Origin: Dehalococcoidia bacterium
Lineage (GTDB): Bacteria; Chloroflexota; Dehalococcoidia; CAUJGQ01
NCBI GenBank assembly: GCA_035310145.1
Contig: DATGEL010000115.1
Span: 1-54,406 of the forward strand
DNA: 54,406 nt
Direction: 5' to 3'
This document shows, in pieces, positions 1 to 7,378 of this stretch; positions within the stretch are counted from its first letter, which is position 1, and each line of letters begins with the position of its first letter. The translations under genes were made by a program, and so were the position numbers. The notes below the pieces were generated by a model. It was not told the DNA's origin. It saw only the letters and a list, made by a program, of their open reading frames with translations, and did no database searches.

Positions 1-109
1 AAATCGGGACGAGGAAATAGAAAAGAGGGGTACGAGCGCGAGGTCCGCCGGCTATTTCCTATTTCCTTCATTCTATTTCCTGTCTCCTCCTATTTCCTCG
101 TTCCTCCCC
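1..109. repeat. Heptad-periodic inverted array A
   Basis: A purine-rich arm (about positions 5-30, units such as GGAAATA and GAAAAGA) is followed by about 20 bp of GC-rich loop. A pyrimidine-rich arm (52-109) then contains CTATTTC units at 52, 59, 73 and 90, with CTTCATT, CTGTCTC and CTCGTTC between them in steps of 7 (one extra CTC triplet at 87-89). GGAAATAG and CTATTTCC are inverse complements, so the two arms can pair. The array lies at the 3' end of the CoxL-like gene and encodes its last ten or so residues. It continues to the window edge, so its full extent is unknown. Confidence 0.75.
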
Positions 110-2418
110 GCCAGCGCGTTCCAGACCCGCAGCGGCGTGAGCGGCAGGTCGATGTGGCGGATGCCCAGCGGCGCCAGCGCGTCCATCACCGCGTTGGCGA
201 TCGCCGGCACGCTGCCGATCGTGCCCGCCTCGCCCACGCCCTTGATGCCCAGCGGATTGATCGGCGAGGGCGTGACCGTGTGGCCGATCGAGAGGCGCGG
301 CAGGTCTTCGCTGTGCGGGATGGCGTAGTCCAGGAAGCTGCCGGCGATCGGTTGGCCGCTCTCGTCGTAGACCGCTTCTTCGAAGAGCGCCTGGCCCACG
401 CCCTGGGCGATGCCGCCGTGCACCTGGCCGGCGACGATCAGCGGGTTGATCACCGGGCCGCAGTCGTCCACGCCGTCGAAGCGCAGGAACTGAATCGCGC
501 CCGTGTCGCGGTCGACTTCGACCATCGCCAGATACGCGCCGAAGGGGAAGGTTGTGCCCTCGCCCTGGTAAAACGTCTCGGCCGCCAGCCCCGGTTCGAC
601 GCCGGCCGCGCCGCCGTAGGCCCGCGCCGCGACCTGGGCGAAGCGCAGGCCGCGGTCCGGCGCGTCCACCGGCTCAATGCGGCTGTTGACGAAGCGCAGA
701 TCGTCGGGGCTGGCGTCGAGCATGTCGGCGGCGATGCGGCGCATCTTCTCCTCGACCTGGCGCAGCGCCAGGTAGACGGCGGAGCCGCCCATCACCATGC
801 TGCGGCTGCCCATCGTGCCGGTGCCTTCGGCGACGAGGGCCGTGTCGCCCTCGTGGATCGTGACGCTGTCCATGGATACGCCCAGCACCTCGGCCGCGAT
901 CTGCGAGAGGGTGGTCTGGTGGCCCTGGCCGTGCGCCGAGATGCCGGTGGCGATCGCGACCGCGCCCGTGCGGTCCACGCGCACGGAGGCATACTCCCAG
1001 CCGCCCACCTGGCCGCCGGTGCTCTCCACGTAGCAGGAGAGGCCGAGGCCGACCAGCCGCCCCGCGGCGCGGGCCGCGTCACGCTCGCGCAGCAGCGCCG
1101 CGTAGTCGCACTGCTCCAGCAGCGTATCCAGCGCCTTGCGGTAGTCGCCGCTGTCGTAGGTGAGGCCGGTGACGGTCGTGAAGGGGAAGGCGTCGGCGGG
1201 GATGAAGTTCTTGCGGCGCAGCTCGACCGGGTCCATCGGCAGCTCGCGCGCCAGCAGGTCGATCGCGCGCTCCATAAAGTAGACGGCTTCGGGCCGGCCG
1301 GCGCCGCGATAGGGGCCGGTCGGCGGCTTGTTGGTGAAGACCTCGGTGAGCAGCACGTGTGCCGCGTCGAAGCGGTAGACGTTCGGCGCGAGGCGCACGG
1401 TCTGGTGCGGCCAGCCGGCGGTGATCATATTGCAGGTGTAGCCCAGATCCGCGATCACGCGCAGCCTGAAGCCGAGCAGCGTGCCGTCGCGCTTCGCCGC
1501 CAGCTCGACGTAGCCGACCTGGCCGCGGCCGTGCTGCGTGGTGGAGAAGGACTCGCTGCGCGTCTCGATCCACTTGATCGGCCGGCCCAGCCGCTGGCTC
1601 AGCAGGCAGGCGATCGTCTCTTCGTTGTAGGTGTTGCCCTTGGCGCCGAAGCCGCCGCCCATCTCCGGCACGATCACGCGGATGCGGCCTTCGGGCAGCT
1701 CGGTCAGGCGCGAGAGCACCCAGCGCATGCGGTGCGGCGCCTGCGTCGTGCTCCAGACGGTGAGCGAGTTCTCCCAGGGCTGGAAGGCGGCCACGACGCC
1801 GCGCGTCTCGATCGCACAGATCGCCAGGCGCGGGCAGGTCATGCGCTGGCGCACGATCACGTCGGCCCCGGAAAAGGCGGCGTCGATCTCGCCGCTGCCC
1901 GCCGGCTGGTCGCGGATCAGTGTGTTGCCGGGGAAGTCGGGCCAGAGCTGCGGCGCGTCCGGCGCGAGCGCCGCCTCGGCGTCGACCAGCGCCGGCAGCG
2001 GATCGTAGTCGATCGCGATCGTGTCGGCGGCGTCGACGGCCTGGGCGCGGGTTTCGGCCAGCACCACGGCCACCGGCTCGCCCACCATGCGCACGATGTC
2101 GCGGGCGATCAGGTAGCGCGGCGGCTGCTTCGGGCCGGGGTTGGGCGGGAAGGGCGGGATCGTGGTTTTGGCTTCGTCCGCGGTGATCACCTCGACCACA
2201 CCGGGCATCGCCCGTGCGGCCGCGGCGTCGAACGCGGTGATGTGCGCGTGGGCGTAGGGCGAGCGCACGACGGCCATGTGCAGCATGCCCGGCAGGGTGA
2301 TGTCGTCCACGAAGATCCCGTGGCCGGTGATCAGCTTCGGGTCTTCGCGCCGCTTGATCGGCGTGCCGTACCAGCGGGCGTGCAGGAAGGGGCCGGCCGC
2401 GTGCTCGGCTGTGGTCAC
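73..2418 (-). CDS. Xanthine dehydrogenase / CoxL-family molybdopterin-binding subunit
   Basis: 781 residues, the usual length for the large subunit of molybdenum hydroxylases (aldehyde oxidase, form II-like CO dehydrogenase). Visible motifs are the N-terminal RREDPKLITG segment, the cofactor-binding GGGFGAKG (about residue 255), the active-site loop PYRGAGR (about 369) and GIKGVGEAGT near the C-terminus, whose Glu is the expected catalytic residue. The loop matches the AYRGAGR type rather than the AYXCSFR loop of true form I CoxL, so CO oxidation should not be assumed; substrates may be aldehydes, N-heterocycles or similar. GTG start at 2418 with GGAGAGG 8 nt upstream. No FAD or iron-sulfur subunit gene is adjacent on the visible side. 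The last residues are encoded by heptad array A. Confidence 0.9.
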   Translation of the reverse strand: MTTAEHAAGPFLHARWYGTPIKRREDPKLITGHGIFVDDITLPGMLHMAVVRSPYAHAHITAFDAAAARAMPGVVEVITADEAKTTIPPFPPNPGPKQPPRYLIARDIVRMVGEPVAVVLAETRAQAVDAADTIAIDYDPLPALVDAEAALAPDAPQLWPDFPGNTLIRDQPAGSGEIDAAFSGADVIVRQRMTCPRLAICAIETRGVVAAFQPWENSLTVWSTTQAPHRMRWVLSRLTELPEGRIRVIVPEMGGGFGAKGNTYNEETIACLLSQRLGRPIKWIETRSESFSTTQHGRGQVGYVELAAKRDGTLLGFRLRVIADLGYTCNMITAGWPHQTVRLAPNVYRFDAAHVLLTEVFTNKPPTGPYRGAGRPEAVYFMERAIDLLARELPMDPVELRRKNFIPADAFPFTTVTGLTYDSGDYRKALDTLLEQCDYAALLRERDAARAAGRLVGLGLSCYVESTGGQVGGWEYASVRVDRTGAVAIATGISAHGQGHQTTLSQIAAEVLGVSMDSVTIHEGDTALVAEGTGTMGSRSMVMGGSAVYLALRQVEEKMRRIAADMLDASPDDLRFVNSRIEPVDAPDRGLRFAQVAARAYGGAAGVEPGLAAETFYQGEGTTFPFGAYLAMVEVDRDTGAIQFLRFDGVDDCGPVINPLIVAGQVHGGIAQGVGQALFEEAVYDESGQPIAGSFLDYAIPHSEDLPRLSIGHTVTPSPINPLGIKGVGEAGTIGSVPAIANAVMDALAPLGIRHIDLPLTPLRVWNALAGRNEEIGGDRK

Positions 2419-2468
2419 GATGTAGACCTCTCCGTGGTGTGCAGTAGCGCGGTAGTGGTTCGAGCCTC

Positions 2469-2605
2469 GGGGCAGGGAACCAGGAAGTAGGAACGAGAAA
2501 ATAGGAAATAGGGAGCACCTGGCCGCGCCATCGTCCCCCTATTTTCCATTTCCTTCATGCTATTTCCTAGTTCCTCGTTCCTATTTCCTCTCTCGTCTCC
2601 TCGTC
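2469..2605. repeat. Heptad-periodic inverted array B
   Basis: The purine arm (about 2469-2512) is made of steps of 7 such as AGTAGGA, ACGAGAA and AATAGGA. The loop is about 2513-2533. The pyrimidine arm (2534-2605) has units such as CTATTTC, CTAGTTC and CTCGTTC. AGGAACGAG in the first arm and CTCGTTCCT in the second are inverse complements. The array fills the gap between the hydrolase and CoxL-like genes (both minus strand) and extends into the hydrolase 3' end, supplying its last residues and stop codon. Structure and unit sequence match arrays A and C, so this is a dispersed family and not a local accident. Confidence 0.8.
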
Positions 2606-3508
2606 CACCCTCAGCGGCTCCAGCGTCGCGTCGCCGGTGAGGAAGCGCAGGACGACGCGGTTGTGTTCGTTGGCGTGCTCGAACTGCGCCCAGTGGCCCG
2701 TGTCTTCCGCGCAGTAGTAGCAGGCGCCGGGAATCGCGGCGGCCAGCCGCTCGCCCATCGCCGGCGGCACCATGTTGTGGTCGCCCCAGTAGACGAGTGT
2801 GGGCGCCGTGATCCGGCCCAGCTCCTTCTCGGTCATCAGGTACTTTTGCGAGGGCAGCTCCGGCCCGCCGCCGTAGTGCGCTACGACCTGGCGCAGGGAG
2901 GCGTTGGTGGCGGGGTTGCTGTAGAGCTTCTGGCGCAGGGCGATCAGCTCGTCGGTCAGCCGGTCGGGGTTGGCGAGCAAGGGCAGCATGCGCCTGCGGA
3001 TGTTCTCCCAGCTCGGGTCATCCAGGTAGGCAAGCTGGCGTGTGCCGGCGGTGCGCGATGGAGTGGCTGCCGCCGGCTCGCTGCCCGGCGCCGGCGCCAG
3101 CTTGAACCCCTGGGCCGTGGTCAGCACCAGCTTGCGCAGCCGATCGGGGTGCTCGTAGGCGAGGCGCTGCGCCGTCCAGCCGCCCATCGACTGGCCCTCG
3201 ATGTTGGCCGCGGCGATGCCCTGCCAGTCAAGGAAGTCCACGACCTGGTCGACGTAGGTGGGGATCAGCTCCGGGTTGAAGGGCGGCTGCGGGCCGAGGC
3301 CGTGCCAGACGCAGTCGAGCGCGAAGACGTGGAAGTGCTGGGCGTAGGGCATCAAGTTGCGGCTGAAGTTCTCGACGTGGCCGCCGCCGCCGTGCAGCAG
3401 CAGCAGCGGCTCGGCCCTGGGCGAACCGGCCTCAAGGAAGCGGCCGGGATACTTGCGGCCGTCGAAGCGCACCCGCGCCCCCAGCAAATCGACCCAGATC
3501 GAGGCCAT
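2567..3508 (-). CDS. Alpha/beta hydrolase
   Basis: 313 residues. The fold is shown by the oxyanion HGGGG (39-43), the nucleophile elbow GQSMGG (Ser107), an acidic residue in YWGDHNMVPP and the catalytic His in DTGHWAQFEH near the C-terminus. Overall it resembles C-C bond hydrolases of the meta-cleavage (MhpC/BphD-like) group, but the substrate is not determined by the sequence. No signal peptide, so cytoplasmic. ATG start with GAGAGGTG just upstream. It lies between a sulfatase and a CoxL-like gene on the same strand, suggesting a catabolic setting. The final residues (about DEETREEIGTRN) are translated from heptad array B and are probably not part of the fold. Confidence 0.88.
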   Translation of the reverse strand: MASIWVDLLGARVRFDGRKYPGRFLEAGSPRAEPLLLLHGGGGHVENFSRNLMPYAQHFHVFALDCVWHGLGPQPPFNPELIPTYVDQVVDFLDWQGIAAANIEGQSMGGWTAQRLAYEHPDRLRKLVLTTAQGFKLAPAPGSEPAAATPSRTAGTRQLAYLDDPSWENIRRRMLPLLANPDRLTDELIALRQKLYSNPATNASLRQVVAHYGGGPELPSQKYLMTEKELGRITAPTLVYWGDHNMVPPAMGERLAAAIPGACYYCAEDTGHWAQFEHANEHNRVVLRFLTGDATLEPLRVDEETREEIGTRN

Positions 3509-3538
3509 GCTGCACCTCTCTGCGGCTCAAGCGATGCG

Positions 3539-3564
3539 CCCGCGCTACGGCGTCGTAGCGCGGG
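3539..3564. terminator. Perfect 11-bp inverted repeat, possible terminator or attenuator
   Basis: CCCGCGCTACG, then the loop GCGT, then its exact reverse complement. It lies 30 nt upstream of the hydrolase start and about 100 nt after the sulfatase stop on the minus strand. There is no following T-run, so it may act as an intrinsic terminator only weakly, or may instead be a transcript-stabilising or regulatory hairpin. Confidence 0.5.
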
Positions 3565-3665
3565 TGCGACGATCATCTCTGCAGCGCAGCATGCAACGCA
3601 TCGGTGGCCCGCCACAACTTGCGCCGGCCGGATATGTGGCCGGCGCGCGCGGCCGGCTGGCGTCT

Positions 3666-5201
3666 TCAGGCGAGGCCCAGGCGCACGAGCTGGTCGTCCG
3701 GCGCCTCGATCGCCTGCAGCGCCTGGCGCAGGCGGTCGGCGTAGTCGCGCTCCAGCGGCGTGCCGGCGAGGTTTTCCTCCTGGGCGGGGTCGTTGCCGAG
3801 ATGATAGAGCTGGTTGCCGCTGAACGGCCCGGCCGCCCAGTAGGGCAGCAGGTCGCCGGCCTGAAACGGCTGGCGGATCACCGGGATGCGCGTGCCCGGC
3901 ATGTGATCGAGCGCGGCGCGTTCGTCGGGCGGCGGCAGGCGCAGCCGCGGCTGCGAGGGCACCGGCATCGTCGTCCAGCGGTTCGACCAGAGCGAGAGCG
4001 GCGCGTTGGCGCCCGCCGGCGCCCGGCCGTACGTCAGCTCGCCGTCGATCAGGTTCACCTCGCGCCCCCAGACGCCGGCGAGGGCGTAGTCACGCACCTG
4101 CCGCGCCCGGCCCTCGATCAGCGGCAGCAGCGAGACGCCGTGCGTGCGCTGTGCGGGCGTGACCCCGAAGATCGCACAGAGGGTGGCGAAGATGTCGGCC
4201 GTGGTGGTGAGGGCGGCGACGTCGTGCGGCGCCACGCCCGGCCAGGCGATCAGCAGGGGGATGTGCCCCAGCGGCTCGTAGAGCGGCGAGCGCGGCTTGC
4301 CCCAGATGTCCTTCTCGCCCAGGTAGTGGCCGTGGTCGGTGAGCACGATCACGGCGGTGTCTTCCCACAGCGCCCGCCGGTCGATGGCGTCGAGCATGCG
4401 GCCGAACCAGGCGTCGATCAGCGTCAGCTTGGCGCCGTACTGGGCGCGGAGCTGCCGCGCCTGGCGGTCGTTGATGATGCCCTTCGCGACGGCGCCGACG
4501 GCGTAGGGCGGCCAGATCAGGTGCGGCCCCTGCCAGCTCTCGTCGTAGCGGCGGGCGTAGGACTCGGGCGTGTCGAAGGGCTCGTGCGGGTCGAACTCAT
4601 CCACGAAGAGGAAGAAGCGATCGTGGGGCGGCGCGTGCTGGTCCAGCCAGCGGGCAGCGGCGCGCATCGTGCGCGGGCCGGGGAAGTCGTCCTCGTCGCG
4701 GAAGTAGCCGCGCGAGTTGTCGTAGGGCATGAAGCTGCGGCCGAACAGCGGCGCGCCCAGCCAGGAGGGATCGGGCCGCGTCTTCCAGGGGTCGGACTCG
4801 TGCCCGCGCTCGTACTCCCAGGCGGAGAAGTCGGTGTGGTAGTTCTCGCCGCCGACTTCGAAAAGGTGCGGGTGGTCGGAGATCAGCAGGCTCGTCACGC
4901 CCGCCTCGCGCAGCGAGAGCGTGATCGCCTGCTCCCAGACTTCGATCGAGCCCCAGGGTTTCCAGAGGAAGTCGAGGGCGCCGCAGAGCAGGTCGTGGCG
5001 CGCGGGAATGCAGGGCAGCGAGCCGGTGTAGTGCTTCGTGAAGGTCAGCGCCCGCCGGGCGAAGCGGTCGAGGTTCGGCGTCGCGAACTCTGTGCCGCCG
5101 TAGGCGCCGAGCATGTGCCGGTTGAGGCTGTCGAGCAGGATCACGATCGCGCGCGCGGGCAGCGCCGCCTGTGTCTCGTTCCCGCTGCCGTTCGTGGCCA
5201 T
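3666..5201 (-). CDS. Sulfatase (formylglycine-type), cytoplasmic
   Basis: 511 residues of the arylsulfatase/alkaline-phosphatase superfamily. The sulfatase signature C-x-P-x-R is present as PCIPAR with Cys64, which in this family is converted to formylglycine. Metal-binding residues appear in LLDSLNRHM near the N-terminus and in VLTDHGHYLGEKD about two thirds along. There is no signal peptide or lipobox, so it is predicted to act in the cytoplasm. Hydrolysis of sulfate esters, or the related choline-sulfatase or phosphonate monoesterase activities, is possible; substrate not assignable. An anaerobic or FGE-type maturase is not visible in the window. ATG start with GAGGA 6 nt upstream. It lies 47 nt after the amidase stop on the same strand, so probably co-transcribed with it. 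Confidence 0.88.
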   Translation of the reverse strand: MATNGSGNETQAALPARAIVILLDSLNRHMLGAYGGTEFATPNLDRFARRALTFTKHYTGSLPCIPARHDLLCGALDFLWKPWGSIEVWEQAITLSLREAGVTSLLISDHPHLFEVGGENYHTDFSAWEYERGHESDPWKTRPDPSWLGAPLFGRSFMPYDNSRGYFRDEDDFPGPRTMRAAARWLDQHAPPHDRFFLFVDEFDPHEPFDTPESYARRYDESWQGPHLIWPPYAVGAVAKGIINDRQARQLRAQYGAKLTLIDAWFGRMLDAIDRRALWEDTAVIVLTDHGHYLGEKDIWGKPRSPLYEPLGHIPLLIAWPGVAPHDVAALTTTADIFATLCAIFGVTPAQRTHGVSLLPLIEGRARQVRDYALAGVWGREVNLIDGELTYGRAPAGANAPLSLWSNRWTTMPVPSQPRLRLPPPDERAALDHMPGTRIPVIRQPFQAGDLLPYWAAGPFSGNQLYHLGNDPAQEENLAGTPLERDYADRLRQALQAIEAPDDQLVRLGLA

Positions 5202-5248
5202 CGCCGTCCTCGCGCTTCGTTCTCTGGCAGCCGCGCCGGGCGTTCCGC

Positions 5249-6658
5249 TCAGCCGCGCGGGTCGATCGGCGTGCGCGGCGGCTCGTGCGCCTCGATGATC
5301 TCGCCGGCGTCGAGGCAGAGGTCCTCGCGGTAGCGGCGGGAGGCGATCTGCACGCCCAGCGGCTGTCCCCCGTGCTCCCCGACCGGCACGGCAAGGCCGG
5401 GCAGACCGAGCACGGGCAGCGTGAGCTGGAAGAGCAGCGCGTCGAGCATGCGCAGAGCGCCGGCAGTGCCCTGGGTGTCGGCGTCGGCCGGCAGGCCGAC
5501 TTCGCCGCAGGCGGGCATGACGATGAGCGGATAGGTCTCCATGAAGAGCTGCCAGCGCCGCAGCAGCGTGTCGCGTTCGGCCAGTGCCAGCAGATACTCA
5601 TCGAGGCCGGCACCACCCTTCAGCTCGCACCAGTTGGTGATGAACTGCGTCAGGCCGGGGTCGTCGATCTCCGCCAGCAGCGGCCGCAGCGAGGCGTTCA
5701 GGTCGGAGAGGCCGATCGGGTGCCAGAGGTCCGCCACGCGTTTCAGGTCGGGCGGCTCGATCTCCTCGACCTGCCAGCCGGCGGCGGCGAGACAGGCGCC
5801 CGCCCGGCGCACGGCCGCGGCGACGGGCGGCTGCACCGCGATGCCGGCCGGCTCGGCCACGATCGCGACGCGCAGTGGCCGGGACAGCGGCTCACCTGTA
5901 AGCGGCGCCGGCGTCCACAGCGGATCGCGCGGATCGCGCACCGCCATCGCCGCCAGGGCGAGGCGCAGGTCGCGCACGCTGCGCGCCAGCGGCCCGTTCA
6001 CCGCCATCAGCTGGCCGGACATGCGCCGCGGCGCCGTGGCCGTGGCGTTGAAGGAAGCGACGCGGCCTGGACTGGGGCGCAGGCCGGCGACGCCGTTGCA
6101 GTAGGCCGGCCAGCGGATCGAGCCGCCGATGTCGTTGCCCTGGGCGATGGCGCCGATGCCGGCGGCGAGCGCAGCGCCGGCGCCGCCGCTGGAGCCGCCG
6201 CAGGTGACCGCCGGGTTCCAGGGGTTCAGCGTGCGGCCGTGCAGGCGGTTCTCGGTCATGCCGCGCATCGACATCGCCGGCGCGTTCGTGCGGCCGATCA
6301 CGATCGCGCCGGCGCGGCGCAGGCTGCCCACCTGTGGGCTGTCCTCCGTGGCGATCAGGTCCTTGAATTTCACCACGCCGTTGTCGGTGGGGCAGCCGGC
6401 CTGGTCTGAGTTGATCTTGGTGGTGACGGGCACGCCGTGGAGCGGGCCGAGCGCCTCGCCGGCCCGCCGGCGGGCGTCCGCCTGATCGGCCTGCGCCAGC
6501 GCCTCGTCGGTGAGCACGCGCACCACGGCGTTGATGTGCGGATTCACCGCCTGCAGGCGTTCCAGGTGCGAGGCGACGGCCTCGCGGGCGCTGACGCGGC
6601 CGCCGCGAATCAGCGCGGCGAGCGCGGTGGCGTCGAGCCGCCAGAGTTCGTCCGTCAT
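5249..6658 (-). CDS. Amidase (amidase signature family)
   Basis: 469 residues from the ATG at 6658 (reading upstream to a TTG at 6778 is possible but the added 40 residues look non-coding). The Ser-cisSer-Lys triad is visible: Lys81 in PVTTKINSD, the cis-Ser in GGSSGGAGAALAAG (156-157) and the nucleophile Ser180 in GNDIGGSIRWPA. Members include GatA, fatty acid amide hydrolase and aryl or 6-aminohexanoate amidases. No GatB or GatC is adjacent, so a stand-alone catabolic amidase is more likely than tRNA amidotransferase. AGGTGCAGC precedes the ATG. First gene of the minus-strand run amidase-sulfatase-hydrolase-CoxL-like. Confidence 0.9.
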   Translation of the reverse strand: MTDELWRLDATALAALIRGGRVSAREAVASHLERLQAVNPHINAVVRVLTDEALAQADQADARRRAGEALGPLHGVPVTTKINSDQAGCPTDNGVVKFKDLIATEDSPQVGSLRRAGAIVIGRTNAPAMSMRGMTENRLHGRTLNPWNPAVTCGGSSGGAGAALAAGIGAIAQGNDIGGSIRWPAYCNGVAGLRPSPGRVASFNATATAPRRMSGQLMAVNGPLARSVRDLRLALAAMAVRDPRDPLWTPAPLTGEPLSRPLRVAIVAEPAGIAVQPPVAAAVRRAGACLAAAGWQVEEIEPPDLKRVADLWHPIGLSDLNASLRPLLAEIDDPGLTQFITNWCELKGGAGLDEYLLALAERDTLLRRWQLFMETYPLIVMPACGEVGLPADADTQGTAGALRMLDALLFQLTLPVLGLPGLAVPVGEHGGQPLGVQIASRRYREDLCLDAGEIIEAHEPPRTPIDPRG

Positions 6659-6863
6659 GCTGCACCTCGCTCGGGCGGAGGGCCGAGGCGGGTGGCGCTT
6701 GCCCCGCCGGTCAGCCGGCCCGCGGCTGGAGCATACACCGCGCGGCCCCGGCCGCGCAGCCGGCGCATGTCGGGCCAATATGTCAAGTCGCGTTCGTCGT
6801 GTCGATGCTCATCGCGGGCGCAATCCGGTGACATGGTCTCCGCGCGGGCGTAGTCTGAACGGC

Positions 6864-7268
6864 ATGGACGCGATAGAGGAGGGGCTGATCGAAGAACTGC
6901 GGGACGAGGTCGCCTTCCTGCGTCGACTCACCGAACACCAGGCCGAGGTGATCGCCCAGCTTACGGCGCGGGTGCCGCCGTTGCCGCAGCAGGATCCGCC
7001 CGCCGGTCATCCCAACGGTGCCAGGGCTGACGAGAAGCGGTCTGCGACGGCGCAGAGGATCCCACCGTCGGCGTGGCAGCGCTGGCGCGAGGCGCGTGCC
7101 GGGCTCGGCGCCAGCTTAACGATCACGGGAGTAGTCGCGGGCCTTGCCGGCCTGTTGCTTCACGTCGCCCTGCGGAATCAGGTCATCGACACCTCCGTTC
7201 ACCTGGGCTACATCATCGGACTCAGCGGCCTGCTGCTGCTGCTGGCCGGGCTGTTCATCATCTTCTGA
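6864..7268 (+). CDS. Small coiled-coil membrane protein, unknown function
   Basis: 134 residues starting MDAIEEGLIEEL. Residues 1-35 form an acidic heptad-type helix that could make a short coiled coil, followed by a Pro/Gln-rich linker (38-55). Two hydrophobic segments then follow, about 85-103 and 114-134, the protein ending in the second (LLLLLAGLFIIF). The N-terminus is probably cytoplasmic. No family recognised. The upstream in-frame extension has arginine-rich non-coding character, so the ATG at 6864 was chosen. It stands alone between the divergent amidase and the mrfA promoter; any link with DNA repair is not shown. Confidence 0.6.
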   Translation: MDAIEEGLIEELRDEVAFLRRLTEHQAEVIAQLTARVPPLPQQDPPAGHPNGARADEKRSATAQRIPPSAWQRWREARAGLGASLTITGVVAGLAGLLLHVALRNQVIDTSVHLGYIIGLSGLLLLLAGLFIIF

Positions 7269-7301
7269 ATGCGCCCGCGCCCTTCGCCGTATGCCCTCGC
7301 A

Positions 7302-7331
7302 TTGACATCCCATAACAGCCGCTCGTACGAT
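7302..7331 (+). promoter_or_regulatory. Sigma70-type promoter of mrfA
   Basis: A perfect -35 TTGACA at 7302-7307, an 18-bp spacer and a -10 TACGAT at 7326-7331. The predicted transcript start near 7338 gives a leader of about 40 nt before the GTG at 7379 and would exclude the longer upstream reading of mrfA. Confidence 0.6.
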
Positions 7332-7378
7332 GCGGAGCGAATGGCGAACAGGTGTGCGCCTTTGCGGGAGGCTGCGCG

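Noticed and set aside
1-109. Heptad arrays as CRISPR
   Set aside because: Units are 7 bp without spacers of constant length, and no cas genes are present.
2446-2480. GGTTCGAGCC resembling a tRNA T-loop
   Set aside because: No acceptor stem, anticodon arm or D-arm can be drawn around it.
154-2490. A 778-codon open frame on the plus strand opposite the CoxL-like gene
   Set aside because: It is an Arg/Ala/His-rich antisense shadow without domain motifs; the minus-strand product has full family motifs and a ribosome binding site.
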